The notes: generated by a model from the sequence alone, not told the origin. Shown: positions 45,571 through 55,220, counted from the stretch's first letter. The stretch: 64,000 bases of DNA from Novosphingobium pentaromativorans US6-1 (GCF_000767465.1 NZ_CP009292.1:620001-684000); one strand, 5' to 3'. A program made the numbers and translations.

Positions 45571-47913
45571 TCAGTATCGGTAGGTTAGATTCATACCTAT
45601 AGTACGAGGGCGTATCGTAGTTTCGAAAAACAGATCTTGCTGCCCTGGGCGACTAATAGAGGTCCTAGGATGAGAGTTCGTCAGGTTGTTAACAAATGCC
45701 GAAATATCGAAACTACCAGCTCTAATTCCAGCTCTAAAATTAACAATATTGTTTGAATCGACGAGATTGTTATCCGGATCTACCGAATAGGTGAACGGAG
45801 TACTCAAATCGTAACCTGCATTGTAATTATACTCCGCATGGCCGTAAGCTGAGGCGCCGCCTGATGAAATCGGATGTTCGTAGTCGAGTGCGAGAGATAC
45901 CGTCCACTCCGGCACCGGAAGAACATCGCCCTTCGTCACAAGCGGACGACTGCTGCCGGCTGCGCCCTGTACGTCCTTGGTAAAGTGCGCGTCTGTATAT
46001 CCAGCGCTGACATCCAGCGTGAGTCCCGTGGCTGGCGCAAGGGTGATGTGCGCATCCGCCCCCTTGCTGACCGCTGTCCCCAGGTTGGCGACGAACGAAA
46101 AACCACAAGAGAGAGAGACTGAAGACTGAATGTTCGTCCAGTCGATGTAGTACGCACTGGTTTCAAAGCGTATCAAGCGATCCGCAAGGCTGCCCTTGGC
46201 GCCAACTTCATAGCTCCAGACGCTATCGGAGCCATACGAGCCGGGAGCGGCGGTCAAGCCCAGGGAATTCAGGTCGCTCTGGCAAGTCGTGGCCGGCACG
46301 GGATTGTTACCCCCTCCGATCCTGTACCCCTTCGCCGCGGAAGCATACAGGAGAAGATCGGCATTCGGCTTGTATTCCAGCCCGAATTTGGGCGTCACGG
46401 GCTTCTCTGACTGTTTCGCCGCGGCCGTGGTCATGCCCCCGTTGAAGGGACCGCCTTGCTCGTTCGAGGAAGAGAACTTCGTCTTTGCCAGACGGATGCC
46501 AGCAGTGACAGAAAGCTTGTCCGTCAACTTGTAGTCCACCTGGCCGAATGCCGCGATCTGCTGGTCCTTGGATTTGTCGAGCCCGTAATAGATCAGATCG
46601 CCCGGCTGCAAGAGCGGCAAACCGAGAACGCCTTCAACGTCGGCGCCAAAGAGCGCGTTGAACAAGGCGTCCCCGTTGGGCTCTGGCACAAATTGATCCG
46701 CGGTCTGCTTCGCGCTTTGATAAAACAGGCCCGCGACCCATTTGAGCTTTCCGGTTCCCTGTGACTGTAGACGAAACTCCTGCGTAAAGGTCTTCTGGCT
46801 ATTTTTCAACGACACATCGGATAGCGCATTGTTATCATAGCCTGCCCGCCAGTCTTCACCGAGGAGGTAGGGAACATCTTCAGTAAAATCCTGATTCTTC
46901 GTCGCGACCCTGTCAAAATACGATGTGTTCGATATTACCAATACGCTATCAAGGTCGTAAGAAGCAGCAAAGCTGTACAGTGTATATTTGTCCAGGGTCG
47001 GCTGACGAAGCGCCTTGCCATTGTTAAAGTCGGTGGCTGACGGATCAGACAAATGTCGCCAGTACATGTTGGTGTCTCGCGCGCTCGTCCGCTGGTAGTA
47101 GATCGAAGGCGTTACGATCAGCCTGTCCGTCACTACGGCCTTGAGTGCGCCCCGCAAGCCAAGGGTTCCGACGCTATTTGCGTTATTATCCAGCACTGCG
47201 CCTGTATCGCGGTCGACCCGATCGATCCAGCCGCCGTCCCGTCGATAATCCGCGCTTACCCTGAAGCCGAGGCGGTCCGCGATGATCGGACCACCAACCG
47301 CAGCGCCGCCTTCGAAACTCGGATCCCCGTTCTTGGTCGTCGCTACTTCCGCCCGGCTGTAGACGCTATACGAGGACAGACCCGGCTCGGGAGTGATAAA
47401 GCGAACTGTCCCGCCTTCGGACCCGGCGCCGAACAACGTACCCTGGGGTCCGCGCAACACCTCGACACGAGCCAAGTCGAACAGAGCCGGATAGGCGTTC
47501 GTCGATACAGTGCCGGCACCGAGTGCACGCACCTGCAAAGGCGTATCATCAATGTAGATGCCGGTAGTACCGGCACCCACGATGGACGAGATTCCGCGAA
47601 TCGAAATCTGGGTGGTGTCGCCATAACCAGGTGCGAAAGTCAGCCCAGGCGTAATCTTCGACAGGTCCCCGACACCTCGAATTTGGCGCTGATCCAGACT
47701 TTCCTGACTGAAGGCCGAAATTGCGAGCGGAACATCGCGGAGGGATTGTTCGCGTCGGTTCGCTGTTACGACGATATCCCCTTCACCGAACACTTGTTCA
47801 GAATCCGCACTCGACTGGCCGGGCACTGGTGAGGCCTGAGCGATCGCAACGGTCGGCAATCCGGCAAAAGCGACGGTTAAAAGTAACCGAAATTTCAGTG
47901 TCGTATTCCTCAT
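45571..47913 (-). CDS. TonB-dependent receptor of the accessory island (780 aa)
   Basis: A signal peptide covers residues 1-25 (ending TVAIAQ). The TonB box is DIVVTANRR (about 46-54). The plug includes VGDLSKITPGLTFAPGYGDTTQISIRGIS by position about 80-108, IYIDDTP and RVEVLRGPQGTLFGAGSEGGTVRFI (about 151-175). The barrel ends in an aromatic pair (NLTYRY). The base composition is visibly more AT-rich than the other three receptors, in line with recent acquisition. No copy of the shared operator lies upstream; the region before it is AT-rich. It likely imports the nitrogen-rich substrate of the island. Confidence 0.93.
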   Translation of the reverse strand: MRNTTLKFRLLLTVAFAGLPTVAIAQASPVPGQSSADSEQVFGEGDIVVTANRREQSLRDVPLAISAFSQESLDQRQIRGVGDLSKITPGLTFAPGYGDTTQISIRGISSIVGAGTTGIYIDDTPLQVRALGAGTVSTNAYPALFDLARVEVLRGPQGTLFGAGSEGGTVRFITPEPGLSSYSVYSRAEVATTKNGDPSFEGGAAVGGPIIADRLGFRVSADYRRDGGWIDRVDRDTGAVLDNNANSVGTLGLRGALKAVVTDRLIVTPSIYYQRTSARDTNMYWRHLSDPSATDFNNGKALRQPTLDKYTLYSFAASYDLDSVLVISNTSYFDRVATKNQDFTEDVPYLLGEDWRAGYDNNALSDVSLKNSQKTFTQEFRLQSQGTGKLKWVAGLFYQSAKQTADQFVPEPNGDALFNALFGADVEGVLGLPLLQPGDLIYYGLDKSKDQQIAAFGQVDYKLTDKLSVTAGIRLAKTKFSSSNEQGGPFNGGMTTAAAKQSEKPVTPKFGLEYKPNADLLLYASAAKGYRIGGGNNPVPATTCQSDLNSLGLTAAPGSYGSDSVWSYEVGAKGSLADRLIRFETSAYYIDWTNIQSSVSLSCGFSFVANLGTAVSKGADAHITLAPATGLTLDVSAGYTDAHFTKDVQGAAGSSRPLVTKGDVLPVPEWTVSLALDYEHPISSGGASAYGHAEYNYNAGYDLSTPFTYSVDPDNNLVDSNNIVNFRAGIRAGSFDISAFVNNLTNSHPRTSISRPGQQDLFFETTIRPRTIGMNLTYRY

Positions 47914-47929
47914 GATACTTACCCCGCTT

Positions 47930-48050
47930 TGTTGAATGGATATTATATTGTCTTAATAAATGATCACCACGTAAATATATTTAAAGTCTAATTTTGAAAT
48001 AGTGTATTCATTGTTTAAAATGAATATTTTTAAGTCATCGGGCGGCGATC
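47930..48050 (-). promoter_or_regulatory. AT-rich region before the receptor
   Basis: About 120 bp of strongly AT-rich DNA separate the allophanate hydrolase stop from the receptor start. It contains the inverted repeat ATTCATT-N6-AATGAAT at 48006-48025. It probably holds the receptor promoter; exact hexamers cannot be fixed because many AT-rich matches exist. Confidence 0.4.
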
Positions 48051-48072
48051 TTCTGGTTTTCTACTGCTGTTG

Positions 48073-49884
48073 TCATTCATCGGCGCAGGCCGTTCGACCA
48101 GGTACAGGATCAATCGTTGCGCCTGCAGCCACATAGGCCCGCCAGCCGCCAAATCCGGTGATGTCGCGCGCGCCGACAATAGCCCGCGGTTCTGCGACAA
48201 AGCCCTTCACGCTGCTCCCATCCGCGAGAATGACAGAGCCGATTGCAAGGGGAGGAGGAACCTCGGCGACAAAGCTGCCAAAAGCGGCGACATCCAATTC
48301 GTACACCTCCACCGCGATAGCGGCTCCGTCTGCGGAATACGCCAGCGCAGGTTTGGGCGGCACACTGTCAGCCATCGCAAAGAGGCGATAAGTCGGCGCT
48401 GTCGTTGTGGCTTCGATCGCACGAGCGTTGCGGGATGTAAGTTGCCAATGAAGCGGCATGCCTTCCAGATGCGCTCCCACGACGGCGAGTTTCACGGTCT
48501 CCATTCGCTCCCCCAAATCAAGTGACGGCGGGTGTGGAAGCGCGGCGGCCTCCAGATAGGCAGCGCCCAGGTCCATCAGTGCGTTGTCGGTCCAGGCCGG
48601 CCCGATGAGCGATATGCCAAAACCGGTGCGATTATCCCGGTAACCCGCCGGGAGGGCCAAGGCGGCCATGTCGAGCAGGTTCACGAAATTGGTATAAAGG
48701 CCAAGGTTGCTGTTCAGAGCTATAGGCTCAGCCAGCATCTCGGCCGTCCTGTAGATCGTCGGTGCGGTGGGCAATGCAAGCGCATCCACCTGCTGCCACA
48801 TGATATTTGCAATTCGGGAGAGCTCGGCAAGGCGATACTGTCCACGAAAAACATCTATGCCGCTGACCGTCAGCCCCTGCTCGAGAATAAGCCGGACCGT
48901 CGGATCGATTGCATCTGCATGGTCGATGAGGAATGAGCCTGCTGCAGCCGCGCGCTCGGCGACCCAAGGCCCGTTATAAAGCAGAAGCGCTGCCTCATTG
49001 AGGGGATCGATGTCGACTTCGACGAGCTCCGCACCTGTTCGGGCGAGCGCTTCCAGTGACTGGGTGTAGAGATGTTCGGACGCCGCATCTCCGAGAAAGA
49101 CACGCTGCTCGGGTAAAGGCACGCCGATCCTGCGGACGCCTGCGGAACGATCGACCAGCGCCCGTGAAAATCCATCTGCGGGGTCCTCACCCGCAACGAT
49201 GCGGTCGATTAATCGGGAATCGTCGATCGTGCGGGAAAATACGGTTATGCAGTCGAGCGATCGGCATGCGGGAACGAGCCCGGCCGTGCTCCAGCGCCCC
49301 TTGGTAGGCTTCATGCCGACGAGGCCGTTGAACGCGGCCGGCACTCTTCCCGAGCCTGCCGTGTCGGTCCCGAGAGCAAAGGCCACCAGACCCGCCGCCA
49401 CTGCGACCGAAGAGCCGGAACTGGAGCCGCCGCTCACATAGGCGCGGTTGAATACACAGACAGGGGCGCCGAACGGGCTGCGCGTACCATTGAGCCCAGT
49501 GGCGAACTGGTCAAGATTCGTCTTGCCCATGGGAATCGCTCCCGCGGCAATGAGACGCTCGACCACCGTGGCAGAGCGCTGCGGGGTGTAAGCGAACCTG
49601 GGGCAACCTGCCGTCGTCAGCACATCGGCCAGGTCGATGTTGTCCTTGATCGCGAATGGAACTCCGGCAAGCGGAAGCGCCTCCCCTGCAGCAACGCGTG
49701 CATCCACGCGGGCAGCGGCAGCGAGTACGTCTTCCTCGCTGCACCGCGTGATCCAGATTGCCGGCTGTACCGGGTCATAGTCGGCAATCCGCGCCAGAGC
49801 CTGACGGGCCACGGTGACTGCGGTAACCTTGCCGGCGCTCACCGCCGCTGCGATCGCGTTCGCGTCGGGCCGACTATCCATCAT
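48073..49884 (-). CDS. atzF: Allophanate hydrolase (AtzF type)
   Basis: A 603-residue amidase-signature enzyme that hydrolyses allophanate to CO2 and ammonia. The Ser-cisSer-Lys triad is K80 (FAIKDNID), S154 (GGSSSGSS) and S178 (DTAGSGR), with the same spacing (74 and 24) that I recall for AtzF. A C-terminal domain (about 470-603) matches the allophanate-hydrolase C-terminal domain (VGAHLEGMPLHWQLT, GSVILADGSSVKGF). It is coupled to the carboxylase gene by an ATGA overlap. This completes the two-step carboxylase/hydrolase route from urea or, via deimination, guanidine. Confidence 0.93.
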   Translation of the reverse strand: MMDSRPDANAIAAAVSAGKVTAVTVARQALARIADYDPVQPAIWITRCSEEDVLAAAARVDARVAAGEALPLAGVPFAIKDNIDLADVLTTAGCPRFAYTPQRSATVVERLIAAGAIPMGKTNLDQFATGLNGTRSPFGAPVCVFNRAYVSGGSSSGSSVAVAAGLVAFALGTDTAGSGRVPAAFNGLVGMKPTKGRWSTAGLVPACRSLDCITVFSRTIDDSRLIDRIVAGEDPADGFSRALVDRSAGVRRIGVPLPEQRVFLGDAASEHLYTQSLEALARTGAELVEVDIDPLNEAALLLYNGPWVAERAAAAGSFLIDHADAIDPTVRLILEQGLTVSGIDVFRGQYRLAELSRIANIMWQQVDALALPTAPTIYRTAEMLAEPIALNSNLGLYTNFVNLLDMAALALPAGYRDNRTGFGISLIGPAWTDNALMDLGAAYLEAAALPHPPSLDLGERMETVKLAVVGAHLEGMPLHWQLTSRNARAIEATTTAPTYRLFAMADSVPPKPALAYSADGAAIAVEVYELDVAAFGSFVAEVPPPLAIGSVILADGSSVKGFVAEPRAIVGARDITGFGGWRAYVAAGATIDPVPGRTACADE

Positions 49885-52800
49885 GGCACCTCAACCGCAA
49901 GAATGGCGCCGCCTGGGCTGATCGACTGCCGCTCCTCGACGTAGATGCGCCGCACTATGCCGCTGATCGGAGTCGTTATATGGGACTCCATCTTCATTGC
50001 CTCGATGATTGCGATCGAATCCCCTGCCTCGACGTGTGATCCCTCGTCTGCGAGCAACTTCCAGAGACTGCCGCCAAAAGGCGCCTCGACCAGCTCACAA
50101 CCGGCCGGCAACTCGATGGTGACGGTGTCCTCGTCGCTGCCGGACTCTTCAGCCAAGGCAGCGACGCGGTTGAATTCACCATCCCGCTCCCACTGCGCCC
50201 GTTCTTCGCCAAACGCTGCCTGCCTGCGGCTCTCGAATGCCGCTATGCTGTCGGCATTTTCCGCCATGAAGGCCCGATATTCAGAAAGACGGAACACCTC
50301 CTCGTCAATCCGGATGGAACGGCGGCCAAGCGGGAATTCCCGTCTCCATTCGGTCAATTCCGAATGGCTCACCGGGAAGAAGCGAATGCGGTCGAAGAAG
50401 CGCAGCAACCAGGGCTTGCCTTCGCGGAACATCTCGGTCTGTCGCCAGCTGTTCCACACCTGGATGGTTCGACCGAAAAGCTGATAACCGCCCGGCCCCT
50501 CCATCCCGTAGATACACATATATGCGCCGCCGATGCCGACGACATTTGGCGGGGTCCACGTGCGGGCCGGATTGTATTTAGTGGTAACGAGCCGGTGCCT
50601 GGGATCTACCGGTGTCGCTACCGGAGCGCCCAGATAGACGTCACCGAGTCCCATAACGAGATATTCGGCATCGAACACAATGCGTTTAACGTCCTCGATG
50701 CTCTCGAGACCGTTAACACGGCGAATGAACTCGATATTGTCCGGGCACCATGGCGCATCATCGCGCACCGAAGCCATATATTTGTTGATCGTCTCGTAGA
50801 TCGCCGGATCTTTCCAAGACAACGGCAGGTGCACAACGCGCGAGGGAATCTCGAAATCGTCCAGGCCGCCCAGCCGCTCTTCGGCCTCAGACAGCGCTTC
50901 GATCAACGCCGACTGCGGCAGGAGCCGACTGTCGTAATGCACCTGAAGCGAACGGATGCCGGGCGTTACCTCGATGACGCCGGGCAAGGCCAGCTTGTCG
51001 ATTTCAAGCATCAGTGCGTGGACACGCAGGCGCAGCTCAAGATCGAGAACGATCGGACCATATTCGACCAGCAGATTACGGTCACCCTGCTGACGATATG
51101 TGACCGCCGGGCGGACACCCTGGCTGGGAATCGCGCGCAGGATCGGTGAGCCGAGGTCTTCGTCCTCCCCCAGCTTCGCCTCCGGTGGCGGACTGGAGAG
51201 CTTGGCGATGAAGCTGTCCTGCGCCTGCTCAGCGGCGACAGCCATATCGTTATCGACAGGCAGGAAGCGCACGCTGTCGCCGGGCGCAAGCTGGCCAACC
51301 TTCCAGAGATCTGCCTGCGCCACCACGAAGGGGCATACGAATCCTCCGAGCGAGGGACCGTCGGGACCAAGGATGATCGGCATATCGCCGGTGAAGTCGA
51401 TCGCCCCGACAGCATAGGCGTTGTCATGGATGTTGGAGGGGTGCAATCCCGCCTCGCCGCCGTCCCGCCGTGCCCATTCAGGCTTGGGGCCGACCAGACG
51501 GACTCCGGTACGATTGGAGTTGTAGTGCACCTTCCACTGTGCGCTGCGAAGCATTGCGATATCGGCGGTAGTGAAGAAGTCGGGCGCGCCATGCGGGCCG
51601 TAAAGCACGCGGAGCGTCCATTCAGAAGCAATCTCGGGTCGATCCGACGGCGATAGGGCTTCCACCTTCTTACCCGTGCACGCCTCCGCCCGGTTTATAT
51701 GAAGTGTATCGCCGGTCATCACAGCTCGGCCTGCGTGCCCGCCGAACTCCCCCAGAGTGAAGGTGCTGCGACTGCCCAGATAATCGGGCGCTTCTATGCC
51801 ACCCTCGACGAGGATATAGCCGCGCATACCATCGCCGCTGACACGTCCCACCTTGAGGACCTGTCCCGGCTTGGCATCGAACGGGGTGTAGCAAGCCAGG
51901 GGCCGGCCATCGAGCGACGCGCCAAAATCTGCGCCCGTCAGGCACAGGCGCGCCGCCGTGTTAAATTCGAGCGTCGGGCCTGCCGCGGTCATTTCCAGCC
52001 CGGCCGCACCCTCGGCATTGCCGAGCAACCTATTCCCCAGACGAAAGGCAAGAGCATCCATCGGCCCGGATGGTGGAACGCCCACGTTCCATAAGCCGAC
52101 CCGGCCGGGATAATCCTGTACGGTGGTAGATGCGCCCGCTGAAAGTACGCGGATTGTGCGGGGGGTATATCCAATCTCTGCCAGCGCTCGCGTCGACACA
52201 TTGCCGGTCACGAACGGCTCCGATCGCACAACCGTCCGCAGCCAGTCGACATTGGTCTCAATGCCCGCGAGCCGGGTGCCGTCCAGCGCCTCCTGCATCG
52301 CGGTGACCGCCGCCTCCCGGGTTGGAGCGGTGACAATCAGCTTGGCCAACAGGGGATCATACCAGGCCGAAACATCCGTACCGCTTTCGACCCAGCCATC
52401 TACACGGGGACCGGAGGGGAAATCGACGTGGATCAAGCGGCCGGAACTGGGGCGATAGTCCAGCGCCGGATCTTCAGCGTACAAGCGCGCCTGGATGGCA
52501 GCGCCTTTCGGCTGGCTGACGAAACCATCCAGAAACCCGAAATCGCCGGCCGCACCGCGTATCATCCACTCCACGAGATCGACGCCCGTGACCTGCTCGG
52601 TCACCCCGTGCTCGACCTGCAGCCGGGTGTTCACCTCCAGAAAGAAGAAGTCGTCGCGCTCCGAGTCATACAGGAACTCGACCGTGCCAGCAGAGCGGTA
52701 TTTCGCGCCTGTCGTCAGACGAACCGCGCAGTCCATAAGCGCCGCGCGGGTTGCGGCAGGAAGGAGCGGGGCAGGTGTTTCTTCCAGCACTTTCTGGTTA

Positions 52801-53498
52801 CGGCGCTGCAGCGAGCAGTCGCGCTCACCCAAGGCTACCACGCGCCCTTGACCGTCTCCGAAGACCTGCACCTCGATGTGGCGGGCCCTGGCGACATAGC
52901 GCTCCAGGAACACGCCACCATCGCCGAAATTCCCGCTGCCCAGGCGCGCAACGACGGCAAAGTCGGCCCGCACGTCATCAGGGCCGTGGCAAATCTTCAT
53001 GCCGATGCCGCCGCCGCCCGCGGTTGCCTTCAGGATAACGGGATAGCCAATGCTTTCCGCCTGCCGAAGCGCCTCTTGTTCATCGGCAAGAAGATCGGTG
53101 CCGGGAGCAAGCGGCACGCCGTGGGCCGCCGCAAGCGCGCGCGCGGTATGCTTGAGCCCAAAGACCCGCATATTGTCCGGCGTGGGGCCGACGAAGGCGA
53201 TTCCAGCTGCCGCGCACTTTTCCGCGAATTCTGCGTTTTCGGAGAGAAAGCCATATCCGGGATGAATGGCTTCAGCGCCGGTCGCCTTGGCTGCGTCCAG
53301 GATCGCGTCAACATCAAGATAGCTTTCAACCGCAGGCGCGGGCCCGATGCGGACCGCCTCGTCAGCCTCCGCAACGTGCAGCGATCCAGCATCGGCGTCA
53401 CTGAAAACGGCGACAGAACTCACCCCCATCTTCCGAAGTGTACGGATGATGCGGCAGGCAATGGCACCCCGATTGGCTATGAGAACCTTCGCAAACAT
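49881..53498 (-). CDS. Biotin-dependent urea or guanidine carboxylase
   Basis: A 1205-residue multi-domain enzyme: biotin carboxylase (about 1-450), AHS2/KipA-like carboxyltransferase part (about 475-790), AHS1/KipI-like part (about 830-1045) and a C-terminal biotin carrier with the biotinyl Lys1169 in EAMKMES. It carboxylates urea to allophanate, or guanidine to carboxyguanidine, at the cost of ATP. The start shares one base with the preceding stop (TAATG) and the end overlaps the allophanate hydrolase start. The two DUF1989 genes upstream favour guanidine, because CgdA/CgdB-type proteins deiminate carboxyguanidine. The substrate-defining Asp/Asn in the carboxyltransferase site needs an alignment. 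Confidence 0.9.
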   Translation of the reverse strand: MFAKVLIANRGAIACRIIRTLRKMGVSSVAVFSDADAGSLHVAEADEAVRIGPAPAVESYLDVDAILDAAKATGAEAIHPGYGFLSENAEFAEKCAAAGIAFVGPTPDNMRVFGLKHTARALAAAHGVPLAPGTDLLADEQEALRQAESIGYPVILKATAGGGGIGMKICHGPDDVRADFAVVARLGSGNFGDGGVFLERYVARARHIEVQVFGDGQGRVVALGERDCSLQRRNQKVLEETPAPLLPAATRAALMDCAVRLTTGAKYRSAGTVEFLYDSERDDFFFLEVNTRLQVEHGVTEQVTGVDLVEWMIRGAAGDFGFLDGFVSQPKGAAIQARLYAEDPALDYRPSSGRLIHVDFPSGPRVDGWVESGTDVSAWYDPLLAKLIVTAPTREAAVTAMQEALDGTRLAGIETNVDWLRTVVRSEPFVTGNVSTRALAEIGYTPRTIRVLSAGASTTVQDYPGRVGLWNVGVPPSGPMDALAFRLGNRLLGNAEGAAGLEMTAAGPTLEFNTAARLCLTGADFGASLDGRPLACYTPFDAKPGQVLKVGRVSGDGMRGYILVEGGIEAPDYLGSRSTFTLGEFGGHAGRAVMTGDTLHINRAEACTGKKVEALSPSDRPEIASEWTLRVLYGPHGAPDFFTTADIAMLRSAQWKVHYNSNRTGVRLVGPKPEWARRDGGEAGLHPSNIHDNAYAVGAIDFTGDMPIILGPDGPSLGGFVCPFVVAQADLWKVGQLAPGDSVRFLPVDNDMAVAAEQAQDSFIAKLSSPPPEAKLGEDEDLGSPILRAIPSQGVRPAVTYRQQGDRNLLVEYGPIVLDLELRLRVHALMLEIDKLALPGVIEVTPGIRSLQVHYDSRLLPQSALIEALSEAEERLGGLDDFEIPSRVVHLPLSWKDPAIYETINKYMASVRDDAPWCPDNIEFIRRVNGLESIEDVKRIVFDAEYLVMGLGDVYLGAPVATPVDPRHRLVTTKYNPARTWTPPNVVGIGGAYMCIYGMEGPGGYQLFGRTIQVWNSWRQTEMFREGKPWLLRFFDRIRFFPVSHSELTEWRREFPLGRRSIRIDEEVFRLSEYRAFMAENADSIAAFESRRQAAFGEERAQWERDGEFNRVAALAEESGSDEDTVTIELPAGCELVEAPFGGSLWKLLADEGSHVEAGDSIAIIEAMKMESHITTPISGIVRRIYVEERQSISPGGAILAVEVP

Positions 53499-54136
53499 TA
53501 CCCGGCCACCACCATTCGAACGGGCGTGGGGTTGAAGCCGTTGCAGGGGTTATTGATCTGGGGGCAGTTGGAAACGACGACGACTACGTCCATCTCGGCG
53601 CGCAAATCGACCATGAGACCGGGCGCGGAAATTCCGTCAACGATACCGAGCGTGCCATCTGCTTCTACTGGCACATTCATGAAGAAGTTAATGTTTGATA
53701 CCATGTCTCGCTTGTTTCGACCCGCACTTGCATTGGCATCGAGGAAGTTGTCGACACAGGAATGATGGGACTTGGTATGGTGGCCATATCGAAGCGTGTT
53801 TGACTCGCAGGAGCAGGCACCGCCAATCGTGTCGTGATAATCGACATTGGTATCCGTGATAGTCATCATCGGACGCGCTTCATTGGAAAGCAGGACCGCA
53901 CCCTTGCGCAGGAAGATATTGCGCTGGGCAGCTAGAGTATCCTGCGCGCTGTAACGCTCTGTGTCGTCCTGGACCGCATACATGAGGAAGTCGACCGCCT
54001 GGTTGCCCTCAAGGTCGACGATGCGCAGGGTTTGACCGGCCTTCACCTCATGGATCCATGGGGCGCGGGCAGGCACGATTTCGTCATGGATAATTCGACC
54101 GGCAAGCCCGGCGATTTGCTTATCGCTCATCGTCAC
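53498..54136 (-). CDS. DUF1989 protein, urea-carboxylase-associated 2 / CgdB-like
   Basis: A 212-residue DUF1989 protein. Conserved elements are GNQAVDFLMYA near 39-49, GGACSCESNTLRYGHHTKSHHSC by position about 100-122 (cysteine- and histidine-rich, likely metal or catalytic site), NFFMNVPVEADG and SNCPQINNPCNGFNPTPVRM near the end. Family members work as a heterodimer with the other DUF1989 subunit and were shown in guanidine-degrading bacteria to deiminate carboxyguanidine to allophanate. It sits between the other subunit (6 nt away) and the carboxylase, the expected operon order. Confidence 0.88.
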   Translation of the reverse strand: MTMSDKQIAGLAGRIIHDEIVPARAPWIHEVKAGQTLRIVDLEGNQAVDFLMYAVQDDTERYSAQDTLAAQRNIFLRKGAVLLSNEARPMMTITDTNVDYHDTIGGACSCESNTLRYGHHTKSHHSCVDNFLDANASAGRNKRDMVSNINFFMNVPVEADGTLGIVDGISAPGLMVDLRAEMDVVVVVSNCPQINNPCNGFNPTPVRMVVAG

Positions 54137-54142
54137 TTCCTG

Positions 54143-54952
54143 TCAGCGCCGAAAATAGTCTTCGGTATTGAGATAGGCGCGCAGCCCTTCGGGCGTCGCA
54201 TTGCGTATGGGGTCATCGTCCGGTGTCACATCGCCCCGCCAGGCTGTTAACCGCAGCGGCGTAACGCTGTAATCAGCACGTGAATCGAGCACGTGAGGAC
54301 AGTTCGCGAAAATGACGATCAGATCCATCTCGGCCCTTAGCACAACCGAGCGCCCGGCCTGGAACGGACCGGTATTGGGCTCGATCGAACCATTCTCGGC
54401 AATCTCGACGCCCTTGAACCAATTGATACAAGGGTGAATGTCCTTGCGCCCCAAACCGTACTTGCTGACGGCAAGCTTGAAACGATCACGCGCATTGGAG
54501 TGACTGCCATAGTTCTTGCCGTCTCCGTAGAGGCGGGCGTTCGAGCTCTCGTTGGACGCGCCGCAAAAGGCGTCGTGAGTTCCTGCTTCATCCTCCAGGA
54601 TACTCATCATCACACGGCCCATATCGGACAGGAGAAGTTTGCCCGTGCCTAGATAGGCGGTCCATTGCACCTTCAGAGTATCCGCCACGTTCAAGCGCTC
54701 GGTGGGACATTCGGCATTGAAAATAAGCATCGATGCGCAGGAATCTCCGTGCAGATCGACAAGCCTGAGCCTGGATCCGCGGCCAAGTCGGCGAGAGGTA
54801 TAGCCTCCGGCTTCAACCGTCTCTTCCCACAACACGTCGCCATCCACATCGCTTGCGCTGGCGGGTACGATCGGCATGGCTTCGACCTTCGTGCCAGCCA
54901 TAATCCGCGCATGGTCACGCGCGGCGTGAACATTGTCCGTAGCGCTGGTCAT
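54143..54952 (-). CDS. DUF1989 protein, urea-carboxylase-associated 1 / CgdA-like
   Basis: A 269-residue DUF1989 protein, the longer partner. Conserved parts are SRLRLVDLHGDSCASMLIFNA by position about 59-79, DAFCGASNESSNARLYGDGKNYGSHSNARDRF (about 127-158) and a C-terminal NCPHVLDSRADYSVTPLRL. Paired with the 212-aa subunit it probably forms the carboxyguanidine deiminase or an accessory of urea carboxylation. Its ATG overlaps the stop of the 60-codon gene upstream (ATGA). It is the second gene of the transcript started at promoter A. Confidence 0.88.
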   Translation of the reverse strand: MTSATDNVHAARDHARIMAGTKVEAMPIVPASASDVDGDVLWEETVEAGGYTSRRLGRGSRLRLVDLHGDSCASMLIFNAECPTERLNVADTLKVQWTAYLGTGKLLLSDMGRVMMSILEDEAGTHDAFCGASNESSNARLYGDGKNYGSHSNARDRFKLAVSKYGLGRKDIHPCINWFKGVEIAENGSIEPNTGPFQAGRSVVLRAEMDLIVIFANCPHVLDSRADYSVTPLRLTAWRGDVTPDDDPIRNATPEGLRAYLNTEDYFRR

Positions 54953-55131
54953 TGTGCCCTATACTCCGGCAAAGAATTTGCTTGGCGGACACGTTCGTGA
55001 TGCAAGACAGCATCTTCGACAGCCTGATGTGCCGCTGCCTCCACGACGAAGTCGAGTTGGCCGAGAGTTCGGCGGCAGCCGAAATGCGGCAACGATGGAT
55101 ATTGTTCAAAGGTTCGCGTCAGGCTGAACAT
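54949..55131 (-). CDS. Coupled microprotein at the head of the carboxylase operon (60 aa)
   Basis: A 60-residue ORF that begins MFSLTRTFEQYPSLPHFG and ends EYRAQ. It has one of the best ribosome sites in the window (AAGGAGG, 4 nt before the ATG at 55131), and its stop overlaps the next ATG (ATGA). The middle is a helix (FVVEAAAHQAVEDAVLHHERVRQA by position). I do not recognise a family. It could be a real small subunit or a leader that drives coupled translation of the DUF1989 gene. The coupling makes translation very likely. Confidence 0.65.
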   Translation of the reverse strand: MFSLTRTFEQYPSLPHFGCRRTLGQLDFVVEAAAHQAVEDAVLHHERVRQANSLPEYRAQ

Positions 55132-55178
55132 GTGGCCTCCTTGAGAACTCAATTGGTCTCAAAGATGGCCTCATTACA

Positions 55179-55220
55179 CTAGATACTGATTTTTCATCCA
55201 AGTCATAGAAGTGATCTATG
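55179..55220 (-). promoter_or_regulatory. Shared regulon promoter A (for the carboxylase operon)
   Basis: The palindrome CATAGAAGTGATCTATG (55204-55220; 7-3-7 arms, one mismatch) is followed in the direction of transcription by TATCTAG, 25 nt away. A -35/-10 reading of CTATGA-N17-TATCTA fits, with the palindrome covering the -35. About 50 bp here align without gaps to the promoter at 62600-62641. It also covers the stop codon of the LysR gene. Confidence 0.75.

Noticed and set aside
47914..48072. Terminator for the allophanate hydrolase gene in the AT-rich gap.
   Set aside because: The ATTCATT/AATGAAT repeat is AT-only and weak, without a clear U run on the minus strand; kept only as an AT-rich regulatory region.
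54953..55203. Guanidine (ykkC) riboswitch ahead of the carboxylase operon.
   Set aside because: The expected conserved segments are not seen; the leader is occupied by the coupled 60-codon gene and the operator. A covariance-model search would settle it.
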